From Botryococcus braunii (lineage: Eukaryota > Chlorophyta > Trebouxiophyceae): a DNA stretch of 64,000 nucleotides. Below the pieces are notes generated by a model. It made no database searches. It was not told the origin of the DNA and saw only the letters and a program-made list of their open reading frames with translations. Positions 1 through 11,051 of this stretch are shown here, in pieces. The stretch's first letter is position 1, and each line of letters begins with the position of its first letter. The translations under genes were made by a program, and so were the position numbers. Location: NCBI GenBank assembly GCA_002005505.1, contig KV908490.1, positions 238,658 through 302,657 of the forward strand, in the 5' to 3' direction.

Positions 1-70
1 AAAACAGACAGCAGTGCTGACTGCCACGTACACAAAGCCCACCAATTTATAGATGAGGATATTGACTCCC

Positions 71-487
71 ATGAAGGACGGTCGATCACAGTGGCTTGCT
101 TTCCGAATTCCAATATGGCGACTCTTCAACAATATCAATTCCAGGGCTACTACAACGTTCACAATGCCAAACTTCGCAAATGTAGGTTCTAGTTATACCG
201 TGACGCAGGCACCGGAGGTTGTGACATCAAGAGTCGTTGCCATCATGTCGTCCCGCAAATCGATTTCTTATCTCACACTGCACAGAGTTTCTTCAGTCAG
301 TCCATGATTTATAATCTGTCTTCCACAGGAGAAACTTTAATTATCCATGAAGTGGGGTCGATCACGGTGGATTGCCTTGCCAAATCCAATATGGCGAATA
401 TTTAACAATCTCAATTTTAGAGCCATTACAACGTTTCACAATGCCAACTTCGCACGTGTAAGTTCTGGTATATCGTGACCCAGGCAC
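71..487. repeat. Diverged direct duplication
   Basis: Bases 71-212 and 348-487 are two copies of the same roughly 140-bp segment, about 277 bp apart. They share the start ATGAAG, the block CCAATATGGCGA and the end CGTGACNCAGGCAC, with many substitutions between. No coding frame is conserved across both copies. The duplication is old, and nothing identifies the parent sequence. Confidence 0.7.
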
Positions 488-1552
488 AATAGAATCTGCA
501 AGCATCACCCGACACGGACGAACGTACCTTAAACCTTAAACAGACTGACGAACAGAGCATCGTAGCAGAGCATCGCCAACCGTCCACATGGAAGGGAAAA
601 TCGTTAAATGCATGGCCTAGGACGTAACAGTCGAATGGCCATACGACATTGTTGCCGAAGTCATACTCGTACGGAAGGTCCATCGGAGTCGTGCGCCCAA
701 CTCGTGGTCTAACTCGTGGTCCGCGCGGCGTTTTTTAGATTTCAATTACCAAACTGTCAAAACGCATCCTCACCAGCTTTCCCATCGCACAAGAATCGCG
801 GGTTTCGTTGTGTTTGGGGCTATGCAACGCATACCGTCCGCACGAACGTCTCTCTCGTAAGTGGCTTCAAATCGATGGAATGTACTAGGAAAACAGATCC
901 TGGACCACAGCGAATCTTTTTGGATAAGAGAAAGCCTGCAATGTACTGGATACTCCAATCATTCAGGGCCACAATCCCCTTAGAGTGAGCAAAATCAGGC
1001 CATGTGCATCCACACACACCCACGAAGTACAGCATGTGCCGGCGAAGCCTCCGAAATGTGCGATCTTTAACATTCAGTGGAACATTCAGGACCGAAATTT
1101 CAGGCCACCACCACCAGAATGCCGAACATTCCAGACATCTGCGCTCAGGAGAGTGTACGGACCACCAGATATTGGGGGCGACTCACGGTCCCCACCCACA
1201 GACCGTGCACATTTCCACACATAACACGGTCACACACGGAAAATTCGAAAAACGCAATGCTGGAGGCCACCGTCCGGCATTTTGCCGGAGATCCGCAGCG
1301 CCAGTGCAGGAAAACCTACAAATTCACCCGGATCTCATGGCTGCACGATCGGCTACCACAAAACAGCCCACATTCCGGCTACCCCCAAAATGTCTGTTTT
1401 GCCATTTTCTTAGTTATTAGTTTGTCGACTGCCCTGCGGAAACCGACAGTTTTCCACTGAAAAAAGTTTGCGTTGTGGCGCGACACCAGGTGAGAATTAT
1501 GGGCCTGCCCAGCGGAATCCTTAACTCTTCTAGGGGGTAGAGTGGCAACGTC
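488..1552. other. Stretch with no recognisable gene
   Basis: Short open frames occur on both strands, but none has a recognisable domain, sustained codon bias or splice structure. I see no LTR, tRNA or element end here. Confidence 0.5.
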
Positions 1553-1585
1553 AACCTACCCCCCCAGGGGGGGGGGGGGTAGGTT
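1553..1585. repeat. C/G-tract hairpin (13-bp stem)
   Basis: The arm AACCTACCCCCCC (1553-1565) is complementary to GGGGGGGTAGGTT (1573-1585). The loop is seven bases and the G run is 13 long (1567-1579). The hairpin lies about 660 bp downstream of the stop codon of the minus-strand HUH gene. HUH transposons commonly end in hairpins, so it could be a terminus, but that link is only inferred from position. Confidence 0.75.
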
Positions 1586-2240
1586 AATTACAGCGCGACA
1601 CGGCGTCGGACGCGGGAAGACACGGACACCCCAAATCTCGAGGATGAAAGGCCCGCATCCTGACAAGTCCAGTGTCCAAGGAAAACTCGCCTAAGTCTGC
1701 AGAAAGAATTGCATCAAGCCCAGAGGGCATGATGAGATGTAGACAGATAAACCAACGGAACGTGAAAACCTAGTTGGAATAGTAAATATGGTATACAATG
1801 GATAAGAGTACTAAGAACTGTATAATACAGATCGGCCAAGTCAGCACTGTTGACATCCTCGACGGGCCCGGAATGCATAAAAATATGATGCATCCCCCAG
1901 CGCCATGCTATCTGAGATGATGCATCCCCCACCGCTATGCATATGCCACACACGTCACATAAACGCAGTTAACGGGGGATGTGGGTGTGTCTTCCAACAT
2001 CTATAGGTAAGTCACACAGCCCTTGATCATGACAAACCTTCAAATGTCCTCCACGACAAGTGTCGCGTAGCAACGATAAACGTAGGGGTTAAACGAAAAG
2101 CCTCAAGGGGTACGCCCGCCCCGCGGAACCAACGGATTCCCCCACGCTTGGAAATGGAGCAACGAAATTGCATTTCAGAGTATGTATTGTCGACGCCGAG
2201 CGGAATATTGAATGACAACGAACGCCAGAGATTTGGCAAG
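1586..2240. other. 3' flank of the HUH gene, no gene seen
   Basis: No supported gene. There is a short imperfect tandem repeat built on ATGATGCATCCCCCA (about 1887-1945). This stretch would contain the 3' untranslated region and any right-hand element end of the neighbouring minus-strand HUH gene. Confidence 0.4.
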
Positions 2241-4415
2241 TTAAACTTGAATTGCTCCAGGGTAGGAGGACACAGGTGCACAGTCCTGCAGATCGTCAAG
2301 GTGGGGCCGATGCGGTCGCACAGGCAAGGGGCTGTATGGTGTAGGACGGATCTCTGATCCTGCAGAAGCAGAACGAGGTCGTCGCAGCCGGCGGGGGGGA
2401 GCAGCTGGGAAATGAACCGTGGGGTACACAAGCATCGACGAGCGTGGCGGGGACGGTGATGGGTCCGTTGAACGGGAATGGGCACGTGGGCGGCGTGGTT
2501 GGAAACGATGGTGGCCTCGGGGAAGTGGGAATTGCACAGGAGTCGGGCTTGGGTGCAAGGGGCGGGACGTGTGAGGTTCAAGGGAGGGTCGTGACTGTGC
2601 AGCAGCTGTCAGACCTGCCCAACGTGCGCGACGTTCCGCCCGAGCTTCCAAAGAACAGAAAGCTCGTTCTTTCTCAGATTCTGTGGGACTGGGGGAGCGT
2701 AAATCCGGGGTAGGGGAAGGATTGGCTTCAGGGTCAGTAGCTGTGCGGGCTTGGCGCTCGCGATCCGCAGTCTCAGCTATGCGACGATTGACAAGGTTTG
2801 CAAGAAAGATAGGAATGTTGCCGATGTCATCCCGGGCGCCACGGGCGAGGTCCTGAGCTTCGCGCAGGGGCATGGTGCAGAAGCCATGGGGGTCCTTGGT
2901 CTGCAGGGACTTAATTCCACCACGAGGATTTTCAAAGAAGATGTCTTGGACAACATCCAGGGGTATATCTGCATCCGGATCACATAACAGTTCCCATAAG
3001 CTCTGGGCCCGTTGATAGCTGAGACCACGGCCAGTGCCACTAATGATCCAATTAGGCGATGGGTAATATTCCCGGGACAACAGCATGAAGCGAAGGACAC
3101 AGTCCAGGGAGACCTCCTTGGCTGGAAGGGGATGTAAATTGTGGCGATGAAAATTGTGGCAAAATCTGTATAATTTTTTACGGTTGATTTCCTGGCGGCC
3201 GGAGAAGAAGTCACGGACAAGGCTGTAGGAAGCAATGCCCTCCTCCAGTTCAGCAGGGGAAACATTATGCTGAGAATATTGAAAGTGCGGCTTGCCGCGG
3301 TCCTTCATGCAATAGCCCAACATTTTTGGGAAGGTCTGCGTAGTTTCAAAGACCTTAGCATTTATTACGACACCTTCGCCGGTTTGCATGCCACAAGCTG
3401 ATCGCAGGGATTTGCGGAGGGCATCAAGGCCCGCAGGGGATGGGTTCCAAGGTGCAGCAAACGTGCCTTGGATATGGGGGTGGTTGTTCTTTTCCCCAAA
3501 TTCTAGGGCAAACAAGGCTTTTTCGGTACGGGATTGTGCCCAAGTCTGCAAAAGGGGAAGCCAGGCGGTGGGAATGGCGTTGTGTCGGGAGGTTATGGTG
3601 AGGCTGAAGTACTGGACACAGAAGGAGGGGCCATGGTGGACTATTTGAGTACGGCAACCTCGGGCAGGTGCAGCGGGAGGAGTGGTGGCCGTTGGGGAAG
3701 GGACAGCGGGTGGTGGCGGGGTACCGTCCGGTGCAGGGATGGGGTGTGATAGGGCAAGGGGGGGGGGGGGGGTTAAGCCGTGGTTGGCGCTGCCGAAGTG
3801 GTGCAGGGGCACGACCCGAAAGTCCGCCGCCTCTGCCACGGCCCCGCGAAGGACGGGAGACGGGGGGCGGGCATGGCGGAGCAGGCGGGGAAGTAAGGTG
3901 TACAAGGGATGGGGGGCTTCTCGCATGAGGTTGCACAGAGCGTGTGGCACTGGGCACCCTTGAAGGGGCTGATGTCTGGGATGCAGCACGAATGGGGCTG
4001 AGAGGAGGAGGGGATGGACCGCACGGGATGGGCGGCAAGGGCTGCCGAGGTGGCAAGCCCTGCTGCACCAGAAGGTAGTCTAACATTTGGTCCATTGACC
4101 ATGTTGTTGGCGGAAACCAGTGGGGTGCATGGAACGGGGCAACAAACGGGGCCGACGTGATGGGGATTGCGGGGGGCAAGGACAGCTGGATAGGAGGCAA
4201 CACTGGAGCGAAAGACCCTGCGGACGTGCCAAGAACAGGGAGGTGGGGAATACAGCCGGACGGAACACTCTGCAGCGGTGCAGAAATGGGTGGAAAAGAA
4301 GGCCCGGTCATGGTTGGCAGCAGAAAGGATGGCAGGACAGAAGGCGCAACCGGCACAGTGGTAGAAAATAAGTGCGGCAGCAGAACCGGTGGCGTCGACG
4401 ATGCAGTTGCCCAAC
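2241..4415 (-). CDS. Rep-class HUH endonuclease, Replitron-like, main exon
   Basis: Likely a single-tyrosine Rep nuclease that nicks DNA and starts rolling-circle-type replication or transposition. Three family motifs occur in order: motif I YFSLTIT (codons 3611-3591), motif II HPHIQG (3482-3465, the H-hydrophobic-Q form seen in many CRESS Reps) and motif III GYCMKD with catalytic Tyr at 3314-3312 and Lys at 3305-3303. No Walker A or SF3 helicase follows, unlike CRESS viruses; Replitron proteins also lack the helicase. The N-terminal part (4415 to about 3773) is Pro/Gly/Arg-rich with an RGRGRGGG stretch. The C-terminal 200 residues are Pro/Arg/Ser-rich and look disordered. The N-terminal and catalytic parts are in different frames, joined at a 15-G run (3758-3772), so one copy-level frameshift or a sequencing slip is likely. 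The first base (4415) follows a TAG acceptor and matches the phase of the upstream candidate exons. A domesticated host Rep gene is the alternative reading. Confidence 0.65.
3758..3772. repeat. G15 homopolymer at a reading-frame break
   Basis: Fifteen consecutive G on the plus strand (C15 in the gene sense). It separates the Pro-rich N-terminal frame from the HUH catalytic frame. Homopolymer slippage, in the genome or in sequencing, is the simplest explanation for the frame change. Confidence 0.8.
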
Positions 4416-4648
4416 CTATGCAGTGGATAAACAGTGGGTCAGGAAGAAAAGGCGTGAATAGAGAAGAGAAGTGTATACCACAGAAAAAAATATAGGATAC
4501 AACCACCAGCAATCCCCACCCTTCCCAGTCTGACACACCGAGTACGATACGACTTACAAACACACACATAAGGCCGCGAACACGCATGCGCGTGCAGACA
4601 GAGACATACAAACTTGGATAATGTACAGCGTGTGGGCAAAATGGAAAG
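4406..4648. repeat. 254-bp tandem unit, copy R1
   Basis: The first of three copies of a unit starting GTTGCCCAACC. Copy R1 was separated from R2 (11752-12005) by the insertion of copia A; R3 (12006 to about 12169) is truncated. Read on the minus strand, each unit ends in a pyrimidine-rich tract plus CACAG or CATAG followed by GTTGGGCAAC, which is the acceptor used by the HUH main exon. Confidence 0.85.
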
Positions 4649-5019
4649 TGTTAGGTTATGGGCTTGGCGTATTCCTGTGTGGTGGCAGCACGGAGGGTGT
4701 TAGACCAGTGTCGGCTCTACTGTGTGAAGAGAAGTAGAGAAAGAGACACTGTCAATCAAGGACTGATTGGCAACGTGAGTGAAGCACCCGAAGTGCTGTG
4801 ATAGTCCCAATCAAGTGCCTTGCCTTGCTGCGCAGCCACCACTACCTTCTTGCAACAAACGTGTGTGTAACTTGCGTTATTGCTATCCACATTCAAATGT
4901 ACATAACCTAGTGCTGAGTCACGTCTCGGCCCGATTTGTCTTGTATTATTATCTCTGGCGGAATTGCCAATATTACTCCTGTGAGGGAAAGGCACTAAAT
5001 ATTATTATCTATTACAACA
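4649..5019 (-). repeat. Copia A 3' LTR, short form
   Basis: 371 bp, TGTTAGG...TATTACAACA on the plus strand. It is 324 bp shorter than the partner LTR (11052-11746) because it has only one copy of an internal direct repeat. The polypurine tract GGCAAGGGGAAG (minus strand, just above 5019) abuts it. Confidence 0.95.
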
Positions 5020-5037
5020 CTTCCCCTTGCCTTTTCC

Positions 5038-6840
5038 TCACAGAAACTTAGCAAGTCCCAGTGAGTTACGATGACCCTGAAACACCAACTTAACCAGTGG
5101 CTTGGTAAAGATGTCAGCTATGTTTCTAGCAGATTGAACATATTTAAAGTCAACCTGCCCCTTTGCAATTGCTTCACGTGCAAAATGACAGCTGATTGCA
5201 ATGTGTTTGGTGTGTTTTGAATACACAGGATTCCTCAGGTGATTGATGCACCCTTGGTTATCACAATGGATTTTCACTATCCAAGGCAATACTCCAATTT
5301 CCTCCAGGAATCCTCTCAACCAGTTAGCCTCCTTCACTACAGCACTTGCTGCCATGAACTCAGCTTCTACTGTTGATGTGGCTACCGCAGATTGCTTCTT
5401 GCTCCCCCACACCACAGCACCTCCAAATACAGTAAGGACAAAACCAGTGGTGGAAAACCGGTGGTCTTGATCACCCCCATAATCTGCATCAACATATCCC
5501 TCCAACTCTGTTTCTTTTCCACCAAGGATAAGAACCAGGTCTCGGGTTCCCTTGAGATATTTAAGCACACGGACTGCCTCATTCCAGTGTGCTGTGGTGG
5601 GGGACATACGATACCGAGACAACACTCCTACAGCCTGAGCTATATCAGGACGAGTTGTGTTTGCTATATACAGTAGGGATCCTACGAGCTCGCAATAACG
5701 ATGCCCGGGAGGAAGGAGACTCCCAGCACCAATACTATTACTCCCATCCTTGGGAGCTGGCATCTGAGACATCACAAAATCTTTCGTCATTGGGGTGTCT
5801 GGCCCAACTGACTCAAGATCTAAGCCAAACTTCTCCACGAGTGCATCTATTTTGGGAATGCAGCTCAAGGAGATTAGCCCCTTTTCTCTATCTCTTGTTA
5901 CCTGACATCCCAAGAAGTCTTTCACCTCTCCCAAATCATGAATGGTGAATTCCTTCTTGAGAAGTCCTTTTACTCTCTCAACCTCTGACATTCCCTTGGA
6001 CACAATCAGGAGATCATCAACATATATCTGCACATAGGATTTACCACCATCCTCGGAGCATTTCACATACACACCAGCATCACTCATACACACCTCATAT
6101 CCCATGATTTCCAGCTTCTCATTCAGGGTTTTATGCCAAGCACGAGGAGCTTGCTTCAGGCCATACAGGGCCTTCTTCAAGCGACACACAGTATTGCGAT
6201 CACCATTCTCAAAGCCTGGAGGTTGTGTGACGTACACTTCCTCCTCCAACTCTCCATTGAGGAAGGCAGTCTTGACATCTACCTGATGAATTTCAAGCCC
6301 CTCCCTGGCAGCAACTGCCAGTAATGCTCTCCTGGCCCCATAGCTGCTGGTTGGAGCAAATACCTCCATGACATCTACTCCAGGGATTTGCCTGCATCCT
6401 TGTGCTACTAATCTAGCCTTAAATCTCACCACATTTCCATGAGCATCCATCTTCACTGAGAAGATCCAATGCATAGGAATTACTTTATGACCATGAGGTC
6501 TTGGAACATACTCCATAACCTCATGGGTATCAAGTGAATTCTGTTCTTCTTGCATGGCTGCCTTCCAATATTCCCACTGTGGGGACATCTGAGCCTCTCT
6601 TAAATTAGAGGGAACATGAATCTTGCCAAATCTTACACCAGTGTGCTTCCCCTCATTTTCCAAACTCTTTGGAGACTTGTCACTTGCAACATCTGAACCC
6701 ACTACTCTTCCACTGACACTCGCCGCACTACAGCTAGCAATTCTCTCAGCAGTGTCTGGGTTCTCTCTCATTCTTCTCTCTCTGGAGGATTCACACTGTG
6801 CACTGCTCAGCTTAGAGCTCCTCACACTCCCATCATCTTC
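5038..6840 (-). pseudogene. Copia A reverse transcriptase and RNase H
   Basis: Carboxyl half of the copia polyprotein. RT landmarks in order: FAPTSSYGARR, QVDVKTAFLNG with a catalytic Asp, LYGLKQAPRAWH, and an intact YVDD active site. RNase H follows with VDADYGGDQDHR, STVEAEFMAAS and HCDNQGC, then the C-terminal ADIFTKPL typical of copia. Upstream is a variable Ser/Glu-rich linker from integrase. The frame is cut from gag-integrase only by the TAG at 6841-6843, where copia H has TGG (Trp), so it is one frame broken by a point mutation. The protein would copy element RNA into cDNA inside virus-like particles. Because it is downstream of a nonsense codon and a gag frameshift it is probably not made. 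Confidence 0.93.
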
Positions 6841-9800
6841 CTAAGCACAGGTACCTCCCAAGAAGCCTTTGTAATCAGGATACTTTCCACACTGTCTGGG
6901 CTTCTGGTTCACCTCCACATTCACACTCTTACATGTCACTTGGGGCTCTGGCTCCAAGGGTCTCTCACAGGCAGTTGAGGAGGAGCACTGTTCAGTGCTG
7001 AGCTTCCCCTCATCCTCATATTGGGAGAGTCCGGAACTCTCACACTTTGTCACTTCAGGATGTGACCTCTCGTCCCTCACAGGATCCTCCCATGCACATG
7101 TACCTCTCAGCTTGCACTGGTAATTTGGCACACTCTCACATTGTCTGTGCAGCTGATTCACCTCCTCATCATGTCTCTTACATGGGTACTGGGAGGCTGT
7201 CCCAGTACTGCTCTCACATGCATTACTGACTTTTCCTGAGAAGTTAGAGATGCACTTCTCAGGTCTGTGGCTGTCACCACTTTCCCTCCCCTGTTCACGT
7301 GGCAGGAGAAGGGAGCCAGTCTCTCTCAAATCAGATTCATCCCTTACAAACATCTCATTCACTGGGCAGGACCCTTCCATGCAACTCAGCTCCCCGGGAC
7401 CATTTTCAGCCGAGTTTGAGGCTGCTCCTCTCACAGCACTAACATTCAGAACAGGTCTCTCATGGTGAAGTCCCTCTGCCTGCACTTCCCCTGGTCCCAG
7501 TGACAGTGTGTCACTTTCAGTAATCCCCTCTTCTCCCTTGCACTCTCCCACCTCCTGTGACAGCAGGAGTTCCTTTGTTTGATTGCGTTGCTCAAGCCTT
7601 TGAGCCCGGGTTAAACCACCCGAAGGTAAATTCGAATTCTTCAGTGCGGCAGGCCTCAGCAACTCCTGGGCTCGCAGCATTTGTTGCTGTAGTTCGTCAT
7701 CAGGAATAGTGCCACGAGCCAGCTCCAATGCTGCTTCAGTGGTCTGTTGGATGTTCTGCGGGACTCCCTCTCTTCGATGATCAGGCTCGGGCTCAGCCTT
7801 CTCAGGGGGTCCTTGGCCGTCTGGAACAGTGGTCTGCTGAAGATTAGGAGCTGGTTCTGCCTCACATTCTGCTTCCTGAGTCTCTGCCTCAGCAGACCTT
7901 GGACTGGGAGAGATAACTGACACAGGGAACTGACGGGAAGCATGGTTCTCAGAGGGACTGGGGCACTGGAACTCCAGGGATTGGGTTGGAAGTTCACTCA
8001 TGCCAACTCTGGAGGCTCCCCTGAGGTGTTCCACAAATACAACATCCCTACTCTCTCTCCACACCCCTCCCCCCATGTATAGGCGGTAGGCCTTGGAAGA
8101 TGCAGAATATCCTGTGAGCATGCCTGGAGCAGTTTTGGGAGCAAATACAGGTCTCTGTACGTCTGGTATGTGGACATAAGCCAAGCAGCCCCAGGTGCGC
8201 AGAAGTGACACATCTGGCTTGTAACCCCAAAATAATTCAAGAGGAGTAAGGTTCCTGCCTGAACAAGGGCCCATATTAAGCAGGGTACAAGCTGTCTCGA
8301 GCGCCTCCTTCCAGAGGGTTGGGCTTGCTGCTGCGAAGGCAAGGATAGTCCGGGTTCTCTCCTTCAGCGTGCGGTTTGCTCGTTCTGCTACTCCATTTTG
8401 CTGTGGGGTGTAGGGGGCTGAGGTCTCCAGCTTAGTTCCCTGAGATGCACAGAACTCCTTGAACTTGGCATTTATAAATTCTGTGCCCCGATCACATCTG
8501 ATGCACTTCACCGTCGTTTTCCTTTGGGTTTGCCAGTATACCAACAGGTCTCTGACTGCAGCACTTATGGTGTCCTTGGATTTAACTGGAATGACAGCTT
8601 TCCACTGTGAGGATTCATCCACCACTGTAACCCACAGACGTTCCCCAGTGATGGCTGCAGGAGTGATGGGACCCACTGTGTCAATGTGCACTCTGTCAAG
8701 GGGTTCAAGGGCAGGTCTGCTGCTAGTCCCGAAAGAGGGTCTGACTGTCTTTCCCTCAATACATGCCTCACAGTGCACTGGACAATTATCACAAGGAAAG
8801 AAGGAAGTGTCAATTCCAGTCACCAGTTCCTCCTTTGCAAGGCGCTGCATCCATGGTTCTCCTGGGTGTCCCATCCTGCTGTGCCACAGGTAGCGTCTGG
8901 AGCAGTTGTGAGAGGTGTTGCTGGATTTTGAGGTTTTGGCTGCATTGACAGTCAGCTTGGGGTGACTGCTTCCCCTGACTGCCACTAAATGATGGATATA
9001 GTACAGGCCCGTTTCAGCAACAACCGAAACCCTCCAACTGTTTGGACCACTGACATGCACAAATGCCCCAACACTGTCTGTGTGGAATACTGCACCATCC
9101 CTCAAGGCAGCTGAGACAGACAGGATATTTGTACTGGCTGAAGGAACACATTGCACGTGGCGAATCCAAAAGGGGATGCCTTGGGGGCTTAAGACACAGA
9201 CTGATCCAGAGGCAATAATGTTCCCAGTAGCATCAGATGTAGCTAGATGCAATGGAATTGGTTTGGAATGAACAGTGGGATTATGCAGAAGGGCTGGATC
9301 ATTCACAAGGTGGACTGATGCTCCACTATCCACCAGCCAGGAGTGCAGAGGGGGTTTGCCCAAGGTCCGGTCCAAGATATTGTGGGACACTGCATAGTGC
9401 CTACCTTCAGGTGGGGGAGGAGGAGGAGCAGGCGGTTGGAACCAGGCAGGAAATGCATCCGCCTGAGGGTGAGCCATCTGAGCAGCAGGTGGAGGAAGAC
9501 CTCCCATGAGTGGCTGCCCCTGGCTCCACATACCCTGCAGCCGCTGCACTGCTGCCACAACGTTTCTCTGGGTCTCCTCATCTCTGTGTCGCTTACGGCA
9601 ATCCCTCCAGTAATGCCCCTTTTTATTGCAATACTTGCACACTCCTCTGGTATCAGACTGTCCGGTTGAGGGCGAAGGACTGGCTCCACTGAATGCTCCA
9701 GGGGTGCTGACTCTGTTGCTGCCCTGAGGTACAGCCAAAACTCGTGGCTGACGTGGGGCAGTCTCATCAAACCCCAGAGCAACGGCTGTGGTCCTCAGCA

Positions 9801-10436
9801 GGTCTGCCAGCTTGTTGAGTGGGGTCCCTGCTGCTGTTGACAGGCTGCCTGTCTCCTTGGCTGCTTCAGGTAGACCCTGCACAATTTGGGTAGCTACAAA
9901 GCTATCCAGAAGAGGATGATTATTCCTCTGAAGACATGCCTTCAGATTCAGCATGCGACTCACATATTGGGAAATGGTCTCGTCGTGCTTCATCCCCTGA
10001 CTCATCTCCAACAGCCAGTCCATGTTGGCTTGGAGATTATAACCCCCAATGAACTTCCTACAGATATATTCATATGCAACATATGCAGAGGATAAATCAG
10101 ATAATTCCCCGTGCCACTCTTCGGGTACAGATTCATACAGCAACAGCAGTGCTGCAGCTCATGCGTGGTCCCAGGCATGTCCTCAAGTACCGCAGGCAGT
10201 GATCCCTTGGCCTCATTTGCTGCAAGGTACGCATTCTTCCAAATCATAATGTTGTGTCCCTTTTCTTTTAGCTTGATATGTACCTTCACAAGTGTAGGAA
10301 TCACCTTTGGCAACTCATCACCTTCTCCCCTGGACGTGCTGGGAGTGCAAGGCTCTCTCACAGGTGTTGAGGTAGTGGTCTCACTCACAGACGCAGAGGT
10401 TCCACTAGATGACTGACTCTTCTTCTTAGAAGTCAT
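6841..10436 (-). pseudogene. Copia A gag, protease and integrase (frameshifted)
   Basis: The first in-frame ATG is at 10436. The copia-type gag domain spans about 10436-9850, followed by zinc knuckle CKYCNKKGHYWRDC, protease motif WLVDSGASVH (DSG active site), the HHCC zinc domain of integrase (HSRMGHPG with CDNCPVHCEAC), and the catalytic D, D, E residues in HIDTVGP, CDRGTEF and AERANR with 35 residues between the second D and E. One base is missing near 10159 relative to copia H, so the N-terminal gag is out of frame with the rest. The frame then runs to a TAG at 6841. The long region after integrase is Glu/Ser/Cys-rich, with repeated Cys-containing blocks of unknown role. Confidence 0.93.
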
Positions 10437-10487
10437 AGTGTACACACTGAATGTCAGTTTCTAGCGTCAGAGGTACACTTAAACCAC

Positions 10488-10985
10488 TTACTCCACAATG
10501 CCTTCAAGGTCTGAATCAGTTTCCCACTCAGACTCGTCACGAATGTTAGGGATCAGCAAATCTTGAAAGGCCTTCACTGGAATAGTTGCCAGTGCAGACT
10601 CAACCGCCAAATATGCAGTGTGCTCAGCAAATTCTTGCTCTCTGTTGAGCCACTTCGTTACACTACAATACCTCCGAAATTTCTCTTTGGTGATGAAACC
10701 TGGTTCCAAATTAACGAATGATTGTTCCCAAGGAGTGAACTTGTATGCTGGATACGTGGGAAATCTTGAACCAAACCACGCTGGCAGGGGGAGAGGTCGT
10801 CCAACGTACAGATGAAACACGTAGTCTTTTACAATGGCAGCCCGTTCGTCAGGAGTCCGATCTCCTTGCTGTCCTCCGTTTCTGATTCTATCGTTGTACG
10901 AAGGTGGACCGGTTCTTAACCGAGCAGGAACGTTGACGTTGGTAGTCTTGCGAGCAGTCTGCTTCGGTCTGCGGCGCTTGGCCAT
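10488..10985 (-). CDS. Small ORF between primer-binding site and gag (copia A)
   Basis: A 165-codon frame starting at ATG 10985, 54 bp from the primer-binding site, ending about 50 bp before gag. The N-terminus is strongly basic (MAKRRRPKQTARK), like a nuclear-localisation or nucleic-acid-binding tail. The C-terminus is acidic (ESEWETDSDLEG). I do not recognise the family. The same ORF is kept open in the 3' two thirds of copia H (61834-62139), with several amino-acid-level differences and no stop, which argues that it is or was translated. Most Ty1/copia elements begin directly with gag, so this ORF is unusual. It could instead be a captured host fragment. Confidence 0.6.
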   Translation of the reverse strand: MAKRRRPKQTARKTTNVNVPARLRTGPPSYNDRIRNGGQQGDRTPDERAAIVKDYVFHLYVGRPLPLPAWFGSRFPTYPAYKFTPWEQSFVNLEPGFITKEKFRRYCSVTKWLNREQEFAEHTAYLAVESALATIPVKAFQDLLIPNIRDESEWETDSDLEGIVE

Positions 10986-11038
10986 ACAGCTTCTCGTCTC
11001 CGATTCTTGAGCCAGCCACACACTCAACGGGAGAGTGG

Positions 11039-11051
11039 TGGGCCCATAACC
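11039..11051 (-). other. Primer-binding site, half tRNA-iMet type (copia A)
   Basis: Element-sense GGTTATGGGCCCA directly follows the 5' LTR. It is complementary to TGGGCCCATAACC, the anticodon stem-loop of eukaryotic initiator tRNA-Met, rather than to a tRNA 3' end. Drosophila copia and yeast Ty5 use the same region, with a cleaved tRNA half as primer. The adjacent LTR end contains the inverted copy GCCCATAACC. Confidence 0.85.

Noticed and set aside
1004..1460. Two overlapping plus-strand frames of about 130 codons
   Set aside because: No domain, no codon bias and no splice support; overlapping frames of equal quality suggest chance.
2241..4415. Integrated single-stranded DNA virus
   Set aside because: The Rep motifs fit, but no SF3 helicase, capsid gene or stem-loop nonanucleotide origin is visible, so a virus integration is less likely than a transposon or host gene.
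3388..4495. Plus-strand Gly/Arg-rich frames opposite the HUH gene
   Set aside because: They mirror the Pro-rich minus-strand protein and start or stop at the G15 run.
4756..5051. Short frames repeated at 11483-11802 and 56101-56396
   Set aside because: They lie in the LTRs of copia A and H.
5243..9782. Many plus-strand frames within copia A
   Set aside because: Antisense shadows of the polyprotein; the same shadows recur in copia H.
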